Shown here one piece after another: positions 63,452-64,000 of a stretch of 64,000 nt of DNA. The notes under the pieces were generated by a model. It saw only the letters and a list, made by a program, of their open reading frames with translations, was not told the DNA's origin and made no database searches. Numbering within the stretch: position 1 is the first letter of the stretch; every line of letters begins with the position of its first letter. Source of the DNA: Myxococcaceae bacterium (GTDB lineage Bacteria > Myxococcota > Myxococcia > Myxococcales > Myxococcaceae); assembly GCA_003818285.1 (NCBI GenBank), contig RPRB01000004.1, positions 1 through 64,000 on the forward strand. The letters are read 5' to 3'. Both the position numbers and the translations under genes were made by a program.

Positions 63452-63482
63452 GCAGGCGTCTCACAGCTGCGGGGCGCCTGCT
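63451..63482 (+). terminator. Inverted repeat at the end of the OPT gene
   Basis: AGCAGGCG at 63451-63458 pairs perfectly with CGCCTGCT at 63475-63482 with a 16-base loop. It starts at the stop codon. No T-run follows, so it is a possible terminator or mRNA-stabilising hairpin. Confidence 0.35.
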
Positions 63483-63637
63483 GCCAGGTGGGTGCAACCC
63501 CGGCCGCGACACTCCCCGGCCGGCCGTCACCGGCGGCGCAACACGCTCGGATCCAAGTGTCTGGAGTTCCTGGGTTCCGGGCTGGCAACGGCCATGCACT
63601 GGGGAGAGGGCGTCTCGCCTCTCCAAAGGAGCTCGCC

Positions 63638-63814
63638 ATGAACACCGCCGCCCTCTTCTCCGCCAGCCGTCACAATCGGTCGCTGGGCCTCGTCCTCGCC
63701 GGAGTCATCTTCGCCGCCCTCGGCGTCGGCGGCTCGGGTGCCATCGTCCGGAACTTCGTCACCGCCAACGGCCACGCCAGCGCGCCGGTCACGGTTGTCG
63801 GGACCATCGGGTGA
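63638..63814 (+). CDS. Small hydrophobic secreted or membrane protein, 58 residues
   Basis: AAAGGAG at 63625-63631 is a strong ribosome site six bases before ATG 63638. The product has one hydrophobic helix (LGLVLAGVIFAALGVGG, residues 17-33) followed by a short polar end (VRNFVTANGHASAPVTVVG). The gene is short but the combination of ribosome site, codon bias and signal-like helix supports it. Function is unknown. Confidence 0.6.
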   Translation: MNTAALFSASRHNRSLGLVLAGVIFAALGVGGSGAIVRNFVTANGHASAPVTVVGTIG

Positions 63815-63821
63815 GCCGCGC

Positions 63822-64000
63822 TCACCGCTCGCAACCGAGGTAGGTCCGCTCGTTGATCCCGAGCACCTGTTCCTCCCATGGCGCGAAGCTGCTGCACCAG
63901 CCATTGTGGTCGTCGGAGCCCCGCCCCAGCTGCACGTGACGGAGCTCGTGAGGAAAGGTCTCCAGAGCCTCCTCGGCGACGTCGACGACCCTGGAGTGGT
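63822..64000 (-). CDS. C-terminal end of an HExxH-containing protein (partial)
   Basis: About 59 residues of a leftward gene enter from the right edge and stop at TGA 63824-63822. They include FPHELRHVQLGRGSDDHNGW, which has an HELRH (HExxH) zinc-protease-like motif and a possible third His eleven residues on, and three cysteines. The identity of the rest is outside the window; zinc-metallopeptidase is a tentative reading. Confidence 0.5.
   Translation of the reverse strand, partial: HSRVVDVAEEALETFPHELRHVQLGRGSDDHNGWCSSFAPWEEQVLGINERTYLGCER

Overview
This is a very GC-rich bacterial segment with dense genes, short gaps, frequent GTG/TTG starts and many 4-base ATGA/GTGA gene overlaps. The gene content points to a myxobacterium (Myxococcota): a run of three bactofilin genes followed by a ParB-like padC-type gene, several multi-domain hybrid histidine kinases, ExbB/ExbD/TonB-type energisers, and many lipoproteins with tetratricopeptide, HEAT or low-complexity regions. 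I see no integrase, transposase, CRISPR array or rRNA. Most of the window looks like a stable chromosomal backbone. The taxonomic call is inference from gene content, not from a marker-gene comparison.

Layout. 1-1915: tail of an unknown gene, then a DUF885-family lipoprotein gene broken by an in-frame TAA. 2.0-7.9 kb: queA-tgt-yajC-secD-secF, covering queuosine tRNA modification and the Sec accessory complex. 8.1-13.5 kb: a secreted intradiol dioxygenase-like protein, recJ, aspS and a lone receiver protein. 13.6-19.8 kb: a diacylglycerol-kinase-like lipid kinase convergent with a leftward pair, a SNF2-type helicase followed by a large hybrid kinase with an ethylene-receptor-like membrane sensor. 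19.9-27.8 kb: a HEAT-repeat/cyclophilin lipoprotein, then an acyl-CoA cluster (DapB-like dehydrogenase, two MaoC-type hydratase subunits, a long acyl-CoA dehydrogenase) and a class V aminotransferase. 27.9-34.8 kb: an RND efflux pair, a small secreted protein, and exbB-exbD divergent from a LolB/DUF4292-like lipoprotein.

35.0-45.5 kb: an ECF sigma/anti-sigma pair, then a rightward run xseA, xseB, response regulator, ispA, dxs, and a single open frame joining a TlyA rRNA methylase to a GAF-kinase-receiver-GGDEF protein. xseA, xseB, ispA, dxs and tlyA often travel together in bacteria, so the joined kinase is the unusual part. 45.6-53.0 kb: a TPR protein, a monoacylglycerol-lipase-like hydrolase, bacN-bacO-bacP-padC (polar cytoskeleton and chromosome segregation), pyrE, a lipoprotein and a TonB-like protein. 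53.2-58.3 kb: nadB, rhomboid protease and LOG-family gene leftward, and a promoter-preceded pair rightward (lytic transglycosylase and a TPR protein with an AIM24-like domain). 58.3-64.0 kb: a small c-type cytochrome, pgsA, a poly-glycine lipoprotein, tRNA-Gly(GCC) with terminator, an apparently decaying gene, an OPT-family transporter, a 58-residue membrane protein and the end of a protein with an HExxH motif.

The best leads are the TlyA-kinase open frame with its internal ribosome site, the tandem hybrid kinase whose ethylene-type copper ligands are kept but whose pocket residues are changed, the placement of pyrE directly behind the padC-like gene, a near-perfect inverted repeat laid over the promoter and ribosome site of the acyl-CoA dehydrogenase, a naturally shortened Dxs, and the nonsense codon in the DUF885 gene.
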